Source: UBA6059 sp040219045 (lineage in GTDB: Bacteria > Bacteroidota > Bacteroidia > Cytophagales > Cyclobacteriaceae). Taken from it: a DNA stretch of 64,000 nt. Location: contig OZ245881.1 in NCBI GenBank assembly GCA_965229505.1, forward strand, positions 3,782,001-3,846,000, in the 5' to 3' direction. The notes below the pieces were generated by a model. It was not told the origin of the DNA and did no database searches. It saw only the letters and a program-made list of their open reading frames with translations. A program made the translations under genes and the position numbers. Positions 44,320-53,790 of this stretch are shown piece by piece. Numbering within the stretch: the first letter of the stretch is position 1; every line of letters begins with the position of its first letter.

Positions 44320-47300
44320 CTAGTCGAATAATGATATCCCAGCTTCTTTTACATTTTGCTGAAATAGCTTGTATGCACCATTGCTCCAGTCATCGACTTC
44401 ATTTGCAAATTCAACAACAGCCGATTGGGTTTGTCCCATGAGGAGCTTGTGATTTTCACTTAAGGGAATTAATGGGTTCTTGAGCATGTAGCCTGTGCTA
44501 GAGAGCCTACCCGTGATGGTGTACGGATCTCTGTATAGTCCTTGCTTCTTTTCACCAGTGCATTTCTCCTGCAGTGATTTCAGGTCAGACTTTAGCTTCT
44601 TTAGTGATGAGTTCAGTGATTCGTTTCCATCACCCATCAGATTTTCGAGTTGCGATAGCTTGTCCTGAGCCACTCTTACCCGATCCATCGCTGAAGTAGC
44701 CTTGTCTACCATGGCGAAATACTCCGTAATAGCCGCATCTTTCTCAGCCATTTGGCTGGACGAGATAGAAAGTCGGGGATCCGCCTGTACATCAACAGTG
44801 GTGGTTGATGATTCTCCCTGGTAGGTGACGGTTACATCATATTTTCCGGTAGGTACAAGCATCCCGCCTCTGGGTGCGGTGGCTTTCGAAGGTTTTTTCG
44901 CTTGGGGACTTCTTGGTGTGTCGCGATCGAGCTCCCAATTGATTCTGTTTACTCCTTTGACCGGTTTTTGGTAGAGTGTTCGTACCGTTGTGCCGCTTGC
45001 ATTTTTCACTTCCACCTTTACCTGATCTGCTAGCTTCTTAGGATCGCCACTGATGGCGTTGAGGTAGTAGCTGATAATACTGCCGTAAGGACGATTGTCC
45101 CCCTCAAAGAGCGCATCTCCAATTTTGCCATAGCGATAACCTATTGACTCACCTACATTGGCTAGGTAGGCGACCGGTGCTGGAAATGCCTCTACTTTAG
45201 TGTTCAATACTTCTGCAGCTCCTTTTTGAGCCATCGCCCTTAGCGGCCTGATATCATCCAGTATCCAGAATGATCTGCCGAATGTGCCGATCGCAAGATC
45301 ATGCTCACGTGGATGGATCACCATATCCTGCATAGGCATGGTAGGAATATTCGACCATTTGTTCCAGTTCTGACCTTCGTCAAAGCTCACGTACAGACCA
45401 AACTCAGTACCTGCGAAATAAAGGTTGGATGCTATCGGGTCTTGCTCAAATGACAGAGCATAACCCCAAACATCGTTGTTATCGACTAATCTGGTCCAGG
45501 ACTTACCATAGTCTCGTGTACGATATATGTACGGCTCCCAGTTGTTCCTTCTGTGATCATCAAAGACTACAAAAGCCTCGGCAGCATCGTGCTTAGAGGG
45601 TTGTATTTGCGTCACCCAGGTATTGGCCGGTAGGTCTTTGAAAGCCTTGGTCACGTTGCTCCAAGTGCTACCTCCGTCTCGTGTCAGTTGCACCTGACCG
45701 TCATCTGTTCCTACCCAAATTACGCCTTTTTCCTTGAGGCTAGGCGCAATGCTGATGATGGTGAGGTGATTTTCGGCACCAGAGACATCATAGGTCAATC
45801 CACCTGTTTCCAGGAATTTGGCTTTCTCAGGATCATTGGTGGTAAGGTCAGGGGAGATCAACTCCCAGTTTTGTCCATAGTCCGCGGACTTGAGCAAGTA
45901 CTGACTACCGTAATATATTGTCTTGTTGTCATGAGGGTCAATGGCGATCCCGGAGTTCCAGTTGAACCGCAGATGCTCATCATTCGGATGTATTGGTTTG
46001 ATCGGCTGCAGCTGTCCGGAAGGGTAGTGGTACCGGACCAGATTCCCAGCTTGTCCCATTGCGTAACCGTAATCATTGTCCAGCGGATCAGGGATCATGT
46101 CAAAGCCATCACCGATAGACAGTCTCTGCCAGTACATGTTTCTGATGCCGCCCTTAAACCATGTCTGACTGGGTCCTCTCCAGGAGCCATTGTCCTGCAA
46201 TCCACCGTAGAGATTATAAGGAATCTCATTGTCTACACGGATATGGTAAAACTGGCCTAGCGGCAAATTATCAGCGAACCACCAGTTCTTGCCACGATCG
46301 TGTGTGACATTAAAACCACCGTCATGGCCGATCATTAGGAAGTCCTGATCTTCAGGGTGTGCCCACCAGGCGTGATGATCCGTGTGTAGCTTGTTGCCGG
46401 CTGCAAAGACCGTCCAGGTTTTACCACCATCTTCCGAAGTGGTCACTTCGCTGGCTATGCTATAGATGCGATTCTCGTTTTTGCTGTCTACATAAATGTC
46501 CGCATAGTAGAAGGGTCGACCTCCTATGTTTTCATCTCCTGATTTGGATACTTTTGTCCATTTGTACCCGCCATCATCTGAGCGATAGATGGCATTGTCG
46601 CTAGACTCTATGTAGGCGTAGATGACGTTGGGTGAGCTGGGCGCTATGGCAATACCGATCCGTCCGAGTTCTCCACTCGCTATTCCATCTTCCTCAGTGA
46701 TCTTTTTCCAGTTGCTACCACCATCGAGAGTCATGTAGAGCCCTGAGCCAGCACCACCAGACTTGAAAGTCCACGGCCAACGTCGATGCTCGTACATTCC
46801 CACGATAATCTTATTTGGGTTACTAGGATCAATGCGCATGTCTGATACCCCTGTTCGATTGTTGATATATAATATCTTCGACCAGGTAGCACCACCGTCA
46901 GTAGTCTTATATACTCCGCGATCATCGCTATCGCCCCATGTGGCACCTGATACACCAGCCCAAACAGTATTGGGGTCGTCAGGATGTATGATCACTCTGT
47001 GGATTTGTCTTGTATTCTCCAGACCCAGGTGCTTCCAGGTTTTACCACCGTCCATTGACTTGAACATGCCATAGCCACTATTTTGACTGTTTCGGGGGTT
47101 GCCCTCACCAGTACCCACGTAGATGATATTTGGATTCTTTTGATAGATCTTCACATCACCGATGGAGGCGGCCATTTCATTTTCAAAAATGGTGGTCCAG
47201 GTATGACCGGCATTAGTTGACTTCCAAATACCAGCGGCAGCCGTTCCCAGCAGAATATTATCATTGTCCGATAGGTCTACCTCTATGGAAGTGACACGGC

Positions 47301-47424
47301 CACTCATGCCAGCCGGACCTATATTTCTGGCTTTCATGCTTTTGAAAATGTCCATGTCTACTTTCTGAGCAAAGAGGGTAGACACACTTAGGAAGAGGGC
47401 GATGAGTAAGAATCTGTGTTTCAT
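44320..47424 (-). CDS. Large secreted BNR/sortilin (VPS10)-like propeller protein, copy 2
   Basis: A 1034-residue exported protein (start ATG 47424, signal peptide RFLLIALFLSVSTLFAQ). It shares layout and motifs with the protein at 26238-29417: GIWKSTNAGHTWTTI, GVYKTTDGGATWSKI and the C-terminal beta/coiled-coil domain with a PLIPLSENHKLL-type end. The opening NIGPAGMSGRVTSIEV parallels SIGPYRGGRASSVTGV in the other copy. Both start propeller one with a ring of Gly-Arg strands. The two are anciently duplicated rather than recent copies. They are likely outer-membrane-associated or periplasmic scaffolds. No T9SS sorting domain or catalytic residues are visible. Confidence 0.85.
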   Translation of the reverse strand: MKHRFLLIALFLSVSTLFAQKVDMDIFKSMKARNIGPAGMSGRVTSIEVDLSDNDNILLGTAAAGIWKSTNAGHTWTTIFENEMAASIGDVKIYQKNPNIIYVGTGEGNPRNSQNSGYGMFKSMDGGKTWKHLGLENTRQIHRVIIHPDDPNTVWAGVSGATWGDSDDRGVYKTTDGGATWSKILYINNRTGVSDMRIDPSNPNKIIVGMYEHRRWPWTFKSGGAGSGLYMTLDGGSNWKKITEEDGIASGELGRIGIAIAPSSPNVIYAYIESSDNAIYRSDDGGYKWTKVSKSGDENIGGRPFYYADIYVDSKNENRIYSIASEVTTSEDGGKTWTVFAAGNKLHTDHHAWWAHPEDQDFLMIGHDGGFNVTHDRGKNWWFADNLPLGQFYHIRVDNEIPYNLYGGLQDNGSWRGPSQTWFKGGIRNMYWQRLSIGDGFDMIPDPLDNDYGYAMGQAGNLVRYHYPSGQLQPIKPIHPNDEHLRFNWNSGIAIDPHDNKTIYYGSQYLLKSADYGQNWELISPDLTTNDPEKAKFLETGGLTYDVSGAENHLTIISIAPSLKEKGVIWVGTDDGQVQLTRDGGSTWSNVTKAFKDLPANTWVTQIQPSKHDAAEAFVVFDDHRRNNWEPYIYRTRDYGKSWTRLVDNNDVWGYALSFEQDPIASNLYFAGTEFGLYVSFDEGQNWNKWSNIPTMPMQDMVIHPREHDLAIGTFGRSFWILDDIRPLRAMAQKGAAEVLNTKVEAFPAPVAYLANVGESIGYRYGKIGDALFEGDNRPYGSIISYYLNAISGDPKKLADQVKVEVKNASGTTVRTLYQKPVKGVNRINWELDRDTPRSPQAKKPSKATAPRGGMLVPTGKYDVTVTYQGESSTTTVDVQADPRLSISSSQMAEKDAAITEYFAMVDKATSAMDRVRVAQDKLSQLENLMGDGNESLNSSLKKLKSDLKSLQEKCTGEKKQGLYRDPYTITGRLSSTGYMLKNPLIPLSENHKLLMGQTQSAVVEFANEVDDWSNGAYKLFQQNVKEAGISLFD
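44844..44853 (-). repeat. CCTACCGGAA motif, site 9
   Basis: Exact copy on the minus strand inside the second BNR propeller gene, read as Pro-Thr-Gly-Lys. Confidence 0.5.
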
Positions 47425-47540
47425 AATATTGTGATAGCTATAAAATAAAATTAGCACCCCACTAGCGTAGAACCAAAGTGTAATGTAATGATGGGTAGAG
47501 GTGGGGATAAATGGTTATCGCGTCAATTAAAAGTAGGATG

Positions 47541-49451
47541 TCAGGCGAGATTAATCCGACCCGATGAACTGATCGTGATCTGGTGTGTTTCTTGCAACTC
47601 GCGCAATACCTCGTAGAGATGATGGCTATCAGCTGCCTTGATTTTAACTAAGATATCTTCAATGCGCTGCTCTCCTTTGCTTAGAAGGTCTAAAACTTGC
47701 TGTGAGTACTTGTGCTCTTGGTTGATGCCTTTGAGCTCCTTTTTTCGCTGGATGCATACGTCACAGTTACCACAATTAACGACGGAGAGCTCGCCAAAAT
47801 ACCTCTGAAACTGCTGGGTTCTACATTGCTTCGCCTCATAGGTATAGTTGATCATTTTGCGCACCCGGGCAAGCGATGCTGACTTCCGCTGTTCCAGGCG
47901 TTTGATATCAATAATAAGTCGATTGGCATCTTGTCGGGCTGTTGTGAAGGTGAGCTGTGGCTTTTCCTTTTGACGTTCATACACCAGCACATCTGACTGA
48001 TTTAGGAAATCTAGTTTTTTGATCACCTCAGCTTTACTTGTGTTGATCAGCTGTGCGAGGTGATTTTCAGATACGGTAATAAAGGACGAAAACAGCTCGC
48101 CTCCATAGAGTCGGAGTAGCCCTTTGAGAATAGGATCCAAAGCAGCGTTAGCTACCTGATAGCTATAGAGTTCTGAGGAGTTGATCAGGAGCATTAATTT
48201 GCTCGGCTTATAGAAGCTTTCGTTGAGTTGGACGAGCCCTTCTTCTTCCAGTTTTCGAAGGGCGTTGTAAGCCTCATAGGCATTGAGCTTGTATTGCCGA
48301 GAAAAGTCCTCTAGTTCAAAGTCAAAACTGCTTAGCAGATTACTGCCCACGGCTATTTTGTAATAGTTGGAGAGCGATTGATAGACCGTCTTTAGGTAGT
48401 CGATGGAAGGGTGCGCCCGAGTGGTTTTTTCGAGAAGTTGATCTCCGTCTACGGGGTGCGCTAGCAGTATGGCATAGGCCAATTTTTCATCCCGACCTGC
48501 GCGTCCTGCTTCCTGATAGTACGCCTCCATGGAGTCTGGTATATCCATGTGAATGACCAATCTGACATTGGGTTTGTCAATGCCCATTCCGAAGGCATTA
48601 GTGCAGACCATCACCCTTGTCTTGTCCTGTATCCATTGATCTTGTCTACTCGCACGCACTTCATTACTCAACCCGGCATGGTAGAAATCAGCCGTAATGC
48701 CACTTTTCTGAATCAACTGTGTGAGTTGTTTTGTTTTGCCGCGATTTCGGACATATACTATCGAGGATCCCTGAACTGACTTCAGTATCTCCAGCAGTTT
48801 TTGCTCTTTATTTTCTTCGACCCTAATCGAATAACTAAGATTTTTCCGAGCAAAAGACTTCTGAAAAATGCTTGGCTTGCTCAACTCCAGTTTGTCGATG
48901 ATGTCCTGTCTGACTTCAGGAGTGGCTGTAGCAGTCAGTGCGATGATTTTAGCATCAGGCAATGTTGCTTTGAACTCAGCGATTTCCAGATAGGAGGGAC
49001 GAAAATCGTAACCCCATTGACTGATGCAATGAGCTTCATCTATGGCCAGTAGGCCTACATTCATTCGACTGGATCTTTCCAGGAACAACTCTGACTTCAA
49101 CCGCTCAGGAGAAACGTACAGAAACTTCACCTCTCCGTAAATGCAGTTATCTAGCAAAATATCGATCTCCCTTTTTGGGATACCCGAATAGATAGCGGCT
49201 GCTTTGATGCCTCTTTGATTGAGCTGCTCCACCTGATCCTTCATCAATGCTATCAGCGGGGATATTACGAGAGTGACCCCATCCAGCATCAATCCAGGTA
49301 CCTGAAAGCAGATGGACTTACCACCGCCAGTGGGTAGTAAGGCCAAAGTGTCTTTGCCTTCCAGCACGGATTGTACGATCTCCTCCTGCATAGGCCTGAA
49401 GGCCGGATACTTCCAGTATTGTTTGAGGATATGGAGTGGTGTGGGTATCAT
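47541..49451 (-). CDS. recQ: RecQ-family ATP-dependent DNA helicase
   Basis: A 636-residue superfamily 2 helicase. Walker A is LLPTGGGKSICF, motif II is IDEAHCISQWGYDFRPSY, and motif VI is YYQEAGRAGRDEKLA. A zinc-binding segment with Cys543, Cys560, Cys563 and Cys566 lies late in the protein, after a winged-helix-like region, and a short C-terminal extension follows instead of a full HRDC domain. This late-zinc, HRDC-less form appears common in Bacteroidota, often as a second RecQ, so it may not be the only paralogue. RecQ unwinds DNA in recombination and replication-fork repair. The gene is independent, followed by the second BNR gene. Confidence 0.93.
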   Translation of the reverse strand: MIPTPLHILKQYWKYPAFRPMQEEIVQSVLEGKDTLALLPTGGGKSICFQVPGLMLDGVTLVISPLIALMKDQVEQLNQRGIKAAAIYSGIPKREIDILLDNCIYGEVKFLYVSPERLKSELFLERSSRMNVGLLAIDEAHCISQWGYDFRPSYLEIAEFKATLPDAKIIALTATATPEVRQDIIDKLELSKPSIFQKSFARKNLSYSIRVEENKEQKLLEILKSVQGSSIVYVRNRGKTKQLTQLIQKSGITADFYHAGLSNEVRASRQDQWIQDKTRVMVCTNAFGMGIDKPNVRLVIHMDIPDSMEAYYQEAGRAGRDEKLAYAILLAHPVDGDQLLEKTTRAHPSIDYLKTVYQSLSNYYKIAVGSNLLSSFDFELEDFSRQYKLNAYEAYNALRKLEEEGLVQLNESFYKPSKLMLLINSSELYSYQVANAALDPILKGLLRLYGGELFSSFITVSENHLAQLINTSKAEVIKKLDFLNQSDVLVYERQKEKPQLTFTTARQDANRLIIDIKRLEQRKSASLARVRKMINYTYEAKQCRTQQFQRYFGELSVVNCGNCDVCIQRKKELKGINQEHKYSQQVLDLLSKGEQRIEDILVKIKAADSHHLYEVLRELQETHQITISSSGRINLA

Positions 49452-49545
49452 ACAGCTCAGTTCTGAATAAAGATAGTATCGATTTTACTTTGGTCGACGA
49501 TATAGAGTTATTTTAGAGTCTTTTTAGAATACCTTTGAGCCAACT

Positions 49546-50640
49546 ATGAGAATAGTCATTATCGCAGACGTTATGGATACGGGTTTGGGTGGAATGAAAA
49601 CCTATGCTGATAATTTGGTGCGTTGTATTCCGGAGGTCGATACGATCAATGAATATTACATCATCAACCTAACGAGAACGGATTGTGATCGGAATGTTTC
49701 TTTCATTTCAATTCCATATACACGGTATCCAGGGAAGTTTTTCATTCGCAAGTTTTGGCAAGTTCCCAAGAAGATAAGATCACTCAAACCTGATGTGGTA
49801 TTGGAGACCACTCATATTGGTCCTTTTTTCTTGCCAAAGGGAGTAAAGCGGCTAACGGTGATCCATGATTTGTCAACTTTTATTCATCCGAAGCACTACA
49901 CCTGGATCAATAGAATGTCTGAGCGAATGTTGTTGCCAGGGATTATCAGGAGAGCGGATCATTTAATCACGGTTTCCGAGTCGACTAAGAGAGATATTCA
50001 GACTCTTTTCGATGTTGCTTCGGATCGATTGACTGTAATTCCTCTCGGTGTAGAAGAAATATTCCGTCCTACCAGAGATCAGGCCATATTGGATAAATAT
50101 GGGGTTGTCAGGCCTTATTTTTTGCATGTAGGTACCATTCAGCCCAGAAAGAATATTGAAATGTTGGTCGATGCATTTGAACGGTTTCGAGACGCAAACC
50201 CTATGAAGGTTCAACTTGTTCTGGTTGGGAAGATTGGGTGGAAGTCTGAGAGCGTTATTGACAAGATTAAGAAGAGTCAGTATTCCTCAGACATAATACA
50301 AACAGGCCATGTAGCAAAAGAAGAATTGCCTGTTTTTTATTCTATGTGCAATTTGTTCGTGTTTCCATCTCACTACGAAGGTTTTGGGCTCCCATTATTA
50401 GAGGCGTTGGCATGCGGAGCCGCGTGTGTATCTGCAGATAATTCAAGTTTAAGGGAGGTGGGGGGTGATCGGGTAAACTATTATGGCGGAGGCAACCATT
50501 TTGACCTAAGCCAAGCAATGATCAACTTCTCTTTAAGGGATCAAACCAACTTAGATCCATTAGCTATGCACTCAAAAGTATTTTCATGGGAAAAGATGAC
50601 AACTAAAACTGTCAAAGTGCTGGAAAACACAAGTCAATAG
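49546..50640 (+). CDS. GT4-family glycosyltransferase
   Basis: A 364-residue GT-B enzyme. The N-terminal acceptor half opens MRIVIIADVMDTGLGGMKTYADNL; the donor half carries GTIQPRKNIEMLVDAF and the nucleotide-sugar motif SHYEGFGLPLLEALACGAACVSADNSSLREVGG. The Glu-x7-Glu pair in that motif is a GT4 hallmark. It transfers a sugar from a nucleotide donor, with the sugar unknown. It is on the plus strand at the edge of the polysaccharide cluster. It shares motifs with the plus-strand GT4 at 57571, and the pair are likely paralogues. Confidence 0.9.
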   Translation: MRIVIIADVMDTGLGGMKTYADNLVRCIPEVDTINEYYIINLTRTDCDRNVSFISIPYTRYPGKFFIRKFWQVPKKIRSLKPDVVLETTHIGPFFLPKGVKRLTVIHDLSTFIHPKHYTWINRMSERMLLPGIIRRADHLITVSESTKRDIQTLFDVASDRLTVIPLGVEEIFRPTRDQAILDKYGVVRPYFLHVGTIQPRKNIEMLVDAFERFRDANPMKVQLVLVGKIGWKSESVIDKIKKSQYSSDIIQTGHVAKEELPVFYSMCNLFVFPSHYEGFGLPLLEALACGAACVSADNSSLREVGGDRVNYYGGGNHFDLSQAMINFSLRDQTNLDPLAMHSKVFSWEKMTTKTVKVLENTSQ

Positions 50641-50671
50641 TCCTGGACTCCAGATACCAGTTCAAAACTCA

Positions 50672-51733
50672 TCAATTGTGGGCCTTAGTAAAATTACTAA
50701 TGTCAATCTTCGCTTTTTCTAGATCAACGTTGCGAGAGAAATCCTTTACTTGACTATTCTCAGCACTGTAAGATTGAATAAACTTAACACCTTTATTAAA
50801 CCTATCAACTACCATTTTTTGAGATTCAACGATTAGTTCTCTTATTCCTGTATTATCTAAAAAAACATTGTATCGATTCTCGTAATCATCCAAATTGTCT
50901 TGTAAAATATTGAAATAGGTCGTGAATTGTTTAGGCACATGATAACCCCTTCTATTACCTTTCATGACGATACCATTATGACTTAGAAATTTACCTTCAG
51001 CAAGTGGATTTGACTTAAAAGAATGTGCTATATATTCAGGCTGGCTTCTCCAGAGCCTGTGAAGAATAAATGCTCTTTTTAGTGGCCCCTCCATTTCTGA
51101 TGACTGTACATGAGGGCCCATATCCATTTGATGACCGTTTGCCATTACCTGAAAAGTTGAGTCTGACTCAATATGGTGAGGCCCTATTTTTTTGACGCTC
51201 AGGCTTGTATTAAACATGCTCTTAACATGAATATTTCTTGACAACTCGTTTATCTGTTGATATGGTCTTGAAAAAAGTGATTCATTGAGTTTACAAGCCC
51301 ATTCAAATGAAAGGACTGGCGGACTGCTCAATCCAATAATAAACTGACTGATATCTGTTTCGAAATCCAGTGGAGTCCAAAATTCATCAATATCAACTAT
51401 TAAGGCATAATCGTTTTTGATTATTTTTTTTCGGTACCACATTAAGTATAACTTACTTTGAACTTGACTCAAACTTGAGGACTTATTAATGAAACCATTA
51501 ATGATATCATCAACAACATGATAGTAAACATTGCCATGTTTCTTTTTGATACAATCTAATATATCTCCGCTAGTATCTGTTGTACGATTAATCAGAATAT
51601 GTATTTCACTAAACCCAAAATAAAGGTGATGAAACACCCATTCTGCTAAATAGGCCCCTTCGTCTTTGGCCACAGCAATTATTGAGGCTGACACCTTATT
51701 TTTATGCATGCTATTGGGAAAATTGACTTCCAT
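50672..51733 (-). CDS. GT92/GT2-like glycosyltransferase
   Basis: A 353-residue GT-A type enzyme of the GT92/Glyco_tranf_2_4 group. The N-terminal block is SASIIAVAKDEGAYLAEWVFH, with YFGFSEIHILINRTTDTSG following; the metal-binding motif DIDEF lies in YALIVDIDEFWTP. Relatives transfer galactose or other sugars onto glycans. Met1 (51733) and Met9 are both possible starts. The gene ends a minus-strand series beginning at the sulfotransferases and is convergent with the GT4 gene. Confidence 0.85.
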   Translation of the reverse strand: MEVNFPNSMHKNKVSASIIAVAKDEGAYLAEWVFHHLYFGFSEIHILINRTTDTSGDILDCIKKKHGNVYYHVVDDIINGFINKSSSLSQVQSKLYLMWYRKKIIKNDYALIVDIDEFWTPLDFETDISQFIIGLSSPPVLSFEWACKLNESLFSRPYQQINELSRNIHVKSMFNTSLSVKKIGPHHIESDSTFQVMANGHQMDMGPHVQSSEMEGPLKRAFILHRLWRSQPEYIAHSFKSNPLAEGKFLSHNGIVMKGNRRGYHVPKQFTTYFNILQDNLDDYENRYNVFLDNTGIRELIVESQKMVVDRFNKGVKFIQSYSAENSQVKDFSRNVDLEKAKIDISNFTKAHN

Positions 51734-51834
51734 TCTTTAATTCACTAAAGTATTTGAAAGGAACGGCCTATTAAGAACAGTCAAAATTTATTGGACGTAT
51801 TCAGAAATGTAAAATTAGTTTAAACAGGGTAAAG

Positions 51835-51848
51835 TAAAACTAGTTTTA
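51835..51848. repeat. Perfect palindrome TAAAACTAGTTTTA
   Basis: A 14-bp dyad with no loop in the spacer between a sulfotransferase gene and the GT92-like gene. It is not followed by a T run. Confidence 0.3.
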
Positions 51849-51877
51849 ACGAGCCACTCCTAACAGATAGTAAAAAG

Positions 51878-52615
51878 TCAGTTTCCATAATAACCTAAAA
51901 AAGATTTAAAGTCATAGCCATACGAGTTGAGGTCATTAGCAAACACTTGAGATACTTTGCTGATCATTTTGGGACTATAGAAGCTTTGATATGACGGCAC
52001 ACGTTTTGGTAACCGATCAAATTTCACATGTTCAACACCTTGCTGTTTCTCCCTCGCTTTGGTCAAATGATGTGGGCTGTGAGTAGTGTTAAGGCAAAAA
52101 TTAGTACCAACCATATTATTGATCTTGGTTAGGCCGGACTCTAGTGATTCCAGCTCGCATATCAAATCATATTTAATTCTATGTTCATAATTGCTTACCT
52201 GACTAGAGAAGTGGCTGTCGATTTTTGTTATATCAATCCAAGAAAGGTAATAAACAAAGTCTCTAAATGAGATTCCTTCGGTTGTTTGATTAAGAGCGGA
52301 TAGTATATTTTGCCTAAAATTGAAGTTGGCTCGATACATTGTCTTGATCAGATGAAAATAAGAACTCACCGCTCTCGCATATGGGTTACGGACAATTTTG
52401 AATTTGAAATAATCATCATACTTAAGAATGTCTATTGGTTTTAATTGCTCCTTTTTACGTAGTTCTGCTAAGTAGCCGTGAATCGTTTTGCCAGAAGACT
52501 GCAAATCTTTTGTTCGCCCCATATGATCATTAAACATAGTTTTAGCAATTGTACATCCGGCTTTGGGGGACCAACCCATGATAACTTTGTGTGTATGATC
52601 GACTAGTTCTCTCAT
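51878..52615 (-). CDS. Sulfotransferase (Sulfotransfer_2-like), pair A member 1
   Basis: A 245-residue enzyme with the PAPS-binding signatures of the carbohydrate sulfotransferase fold: the 5'-phosphosulfate loop in GWSPKAGCTIAK, and the 3'-phosphate site in FKIVRNPYARAVSSYFHL. The conserved SPHH motif near residue 175 and a YGYDFKSFLGYYG end match the gene at 53791, so the two are paralogues. Such enzymes move sulfate from PAPS to sugar hydroxyls. The start overlaps the stop of the gene upstream by four bases. No signal peptide is present, consistent with action at the cytoplasmic face before export. Confidence 0.87.
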   Translation of the reverse strand: MRELVDHTHKVIMGWSPKAGCTIAKTMFNDHMGRTKDLQSSGKTIHGYLAELRKKEQLKPIDILKYDDYFKFKIVRNPYARAVSSYFHLIKTMYRANFNFRQNILSALNQTTEGISFRDFVYYLSWIDITKIDSHFSSQVSNYEHRIKYDLICELESLESGLTKINNMVGTNFCLNTTHSPHHLTKAREKQQGVEHVKFDRLPKRVPSYQSFYSPKMISKVSQVFANDLNSYGYDFKSFLGYYGN

Positions 52616-53598
52616 GTTGTTCTCTTTTGCTCCAAAATCTCACTTACTATTAACTCGAGCTCTGACTCGGGACGTATAATCTCCGCAAATTGGATATGAC
52701 TTTGAAGTTCCTTTTCAATGTCCCAATCAAACAGTGTTGACTTTCGTGGGAAGAAACGCTCTTTTATCTCACTAAGATCTGTTAGTGCCTCATTGAATAT
52801 TTTGGTTAGTTGTGCCTTGCTGGCTATTGATATCCCATTGTTATGTGATTTATAGTTCTTTGATCTGTTCCTAAAAAAATGCCTAACCTTTGAGCAATGC
52901 CGCTTGTTGGTGTACAAATTGATTTGTCTGACATCTGATAAGTCTTGGGGTGATAATGATTGGTTGACTCGTTGCTTGTTCAATGCAATTCCCTCAAGAT
53001 CATTTATACCTAAATAACTATATAGATCTTCTAGTAGGTTTTCTGACACATCATCATACAACTTCAGATGCAAGTTTTCTTTGCCAAACACTCCTTCGAG
53101 TGAATTTAACAATGAGAGCACTTGGTATCTCTTAAAATCAAACCAAGAATCAAAATCAATAGTGTTGCCACTAGCACATTGCTCTGCATAGGCACTTATA
53201 AGATACTTGTCTGGTCTTCTTAAATACATTAACACCTTAATTTGAAAAAATGGTGATAATGCATTGATAATTTCTTCATACTTTTCAACTGAGCTCCTTC
53301 CGCAAAATGCTTCGGAAGAAATTATCACCTTTTTGTATTGAAAGTCCTGAACTTCAAAAACTAATTCTCCAATAAAGTGCTTGTTTAGATACGTTTTCGA
53401 ATCTTGGGGGGCTCCCAGATCAAATGACCAAGCCAGGTTGTGGTGTGCATACAAAGTAGTATTAGGATCAACCCTCGAGGAAAGTGGATATAATATTGCG
53501 TTCCTTTTGAGTATAGAATAATTAGCATTGAGACTTTTTTGAATAGCGGTGGTTCCGGTCTTATGAACCCCAATATGGATGATTAAGGGAATCTTCAT
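52612..53598 (-). CDS. P-loop sulfotransferase-like protein, pair B member 1
   Basis: A 328-residue protein from ATG 53598, which puts the motif IHIGVHKTGTTAIQKSL at the N-terminus; the open frame adds 13 unlikely residues upstream. HKTGTT is the PAPS 5'-phosphosulfate loop, and LMYLRRPDKYLISAYAEQ is the 3'-phosphate site. The remainder is helical with little similarity to pair A. The N-terminal motif is close to IHIGSDKCGSTAIQKSL in the protein at 58954, marking a second paralogous pair. The gene ends inside the start of the following sulfotransferase gene (4-nt overlap), so the two are coupled. Confidence 0.82.
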   Translation of the reverse strand: MKIPLIIHIGVHKTGTTAIQKSLNANYSILKRNAILYPLSSRVDPNTTLYAHHNLAWSFDLGAPQDSKTYLNKHFIGELVFEVQDFQYKKVIISSEAFCGRSSVEKYEEIINALSPFFQIKVLMYLRRPDKYLISAYAEQCASGNTIDFDSWFDFKRYQVLSLLNSLEGVFGKENLHLKLYDDVSENLLEDLYSYLGINDLEGIALNKQRVNQSLSPQDLSDVRQINLYTNKRHCSKVRHFFRNRSKNYKSHNNGISIASKAQLTKIFNEALTDLSEIKERFFPRKSTLFDWDIEKELQSHIQFAEIIRPESELELIVSEILEQKRTT

Positions 53599-53732
53599 GT
53601 TGGGTGACTGTTCTTGAAATTTGTAGTAGATTGGCAATTATCACAGCGCAAGAAGTGAATGCACTTCATTAAACCACAATGTTTAGAATATGTAAATATG
53701 GCATTCACGTAAATTACAAATGCTATTTAAAT

Positions 53733-53750
53733 TCAAATGAGCTCATTTGA
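53733..53750. repeat. Perfect 18-bp palindrome between sulfotransferase genes
   Basis: TCAAATGAG / CTCATTTGA with no loop, lying in the 192-bp spacer between two minus-strand sulfotransferase genes. It lacks a T run, so an operator or processing site fits better than a simple terminator. Confidence 0.35.
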
Positions 53751-53790
53751 TCTCATAATTTTCATACTGGCTTTCACTTATGCAACTTCA

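Noticed and set aside
45688..46260. 190-codon plus-strand frame
   Set aside because: Lies wholly inside the second BNR propeller gene on the other strand; low complexity and no start signal.
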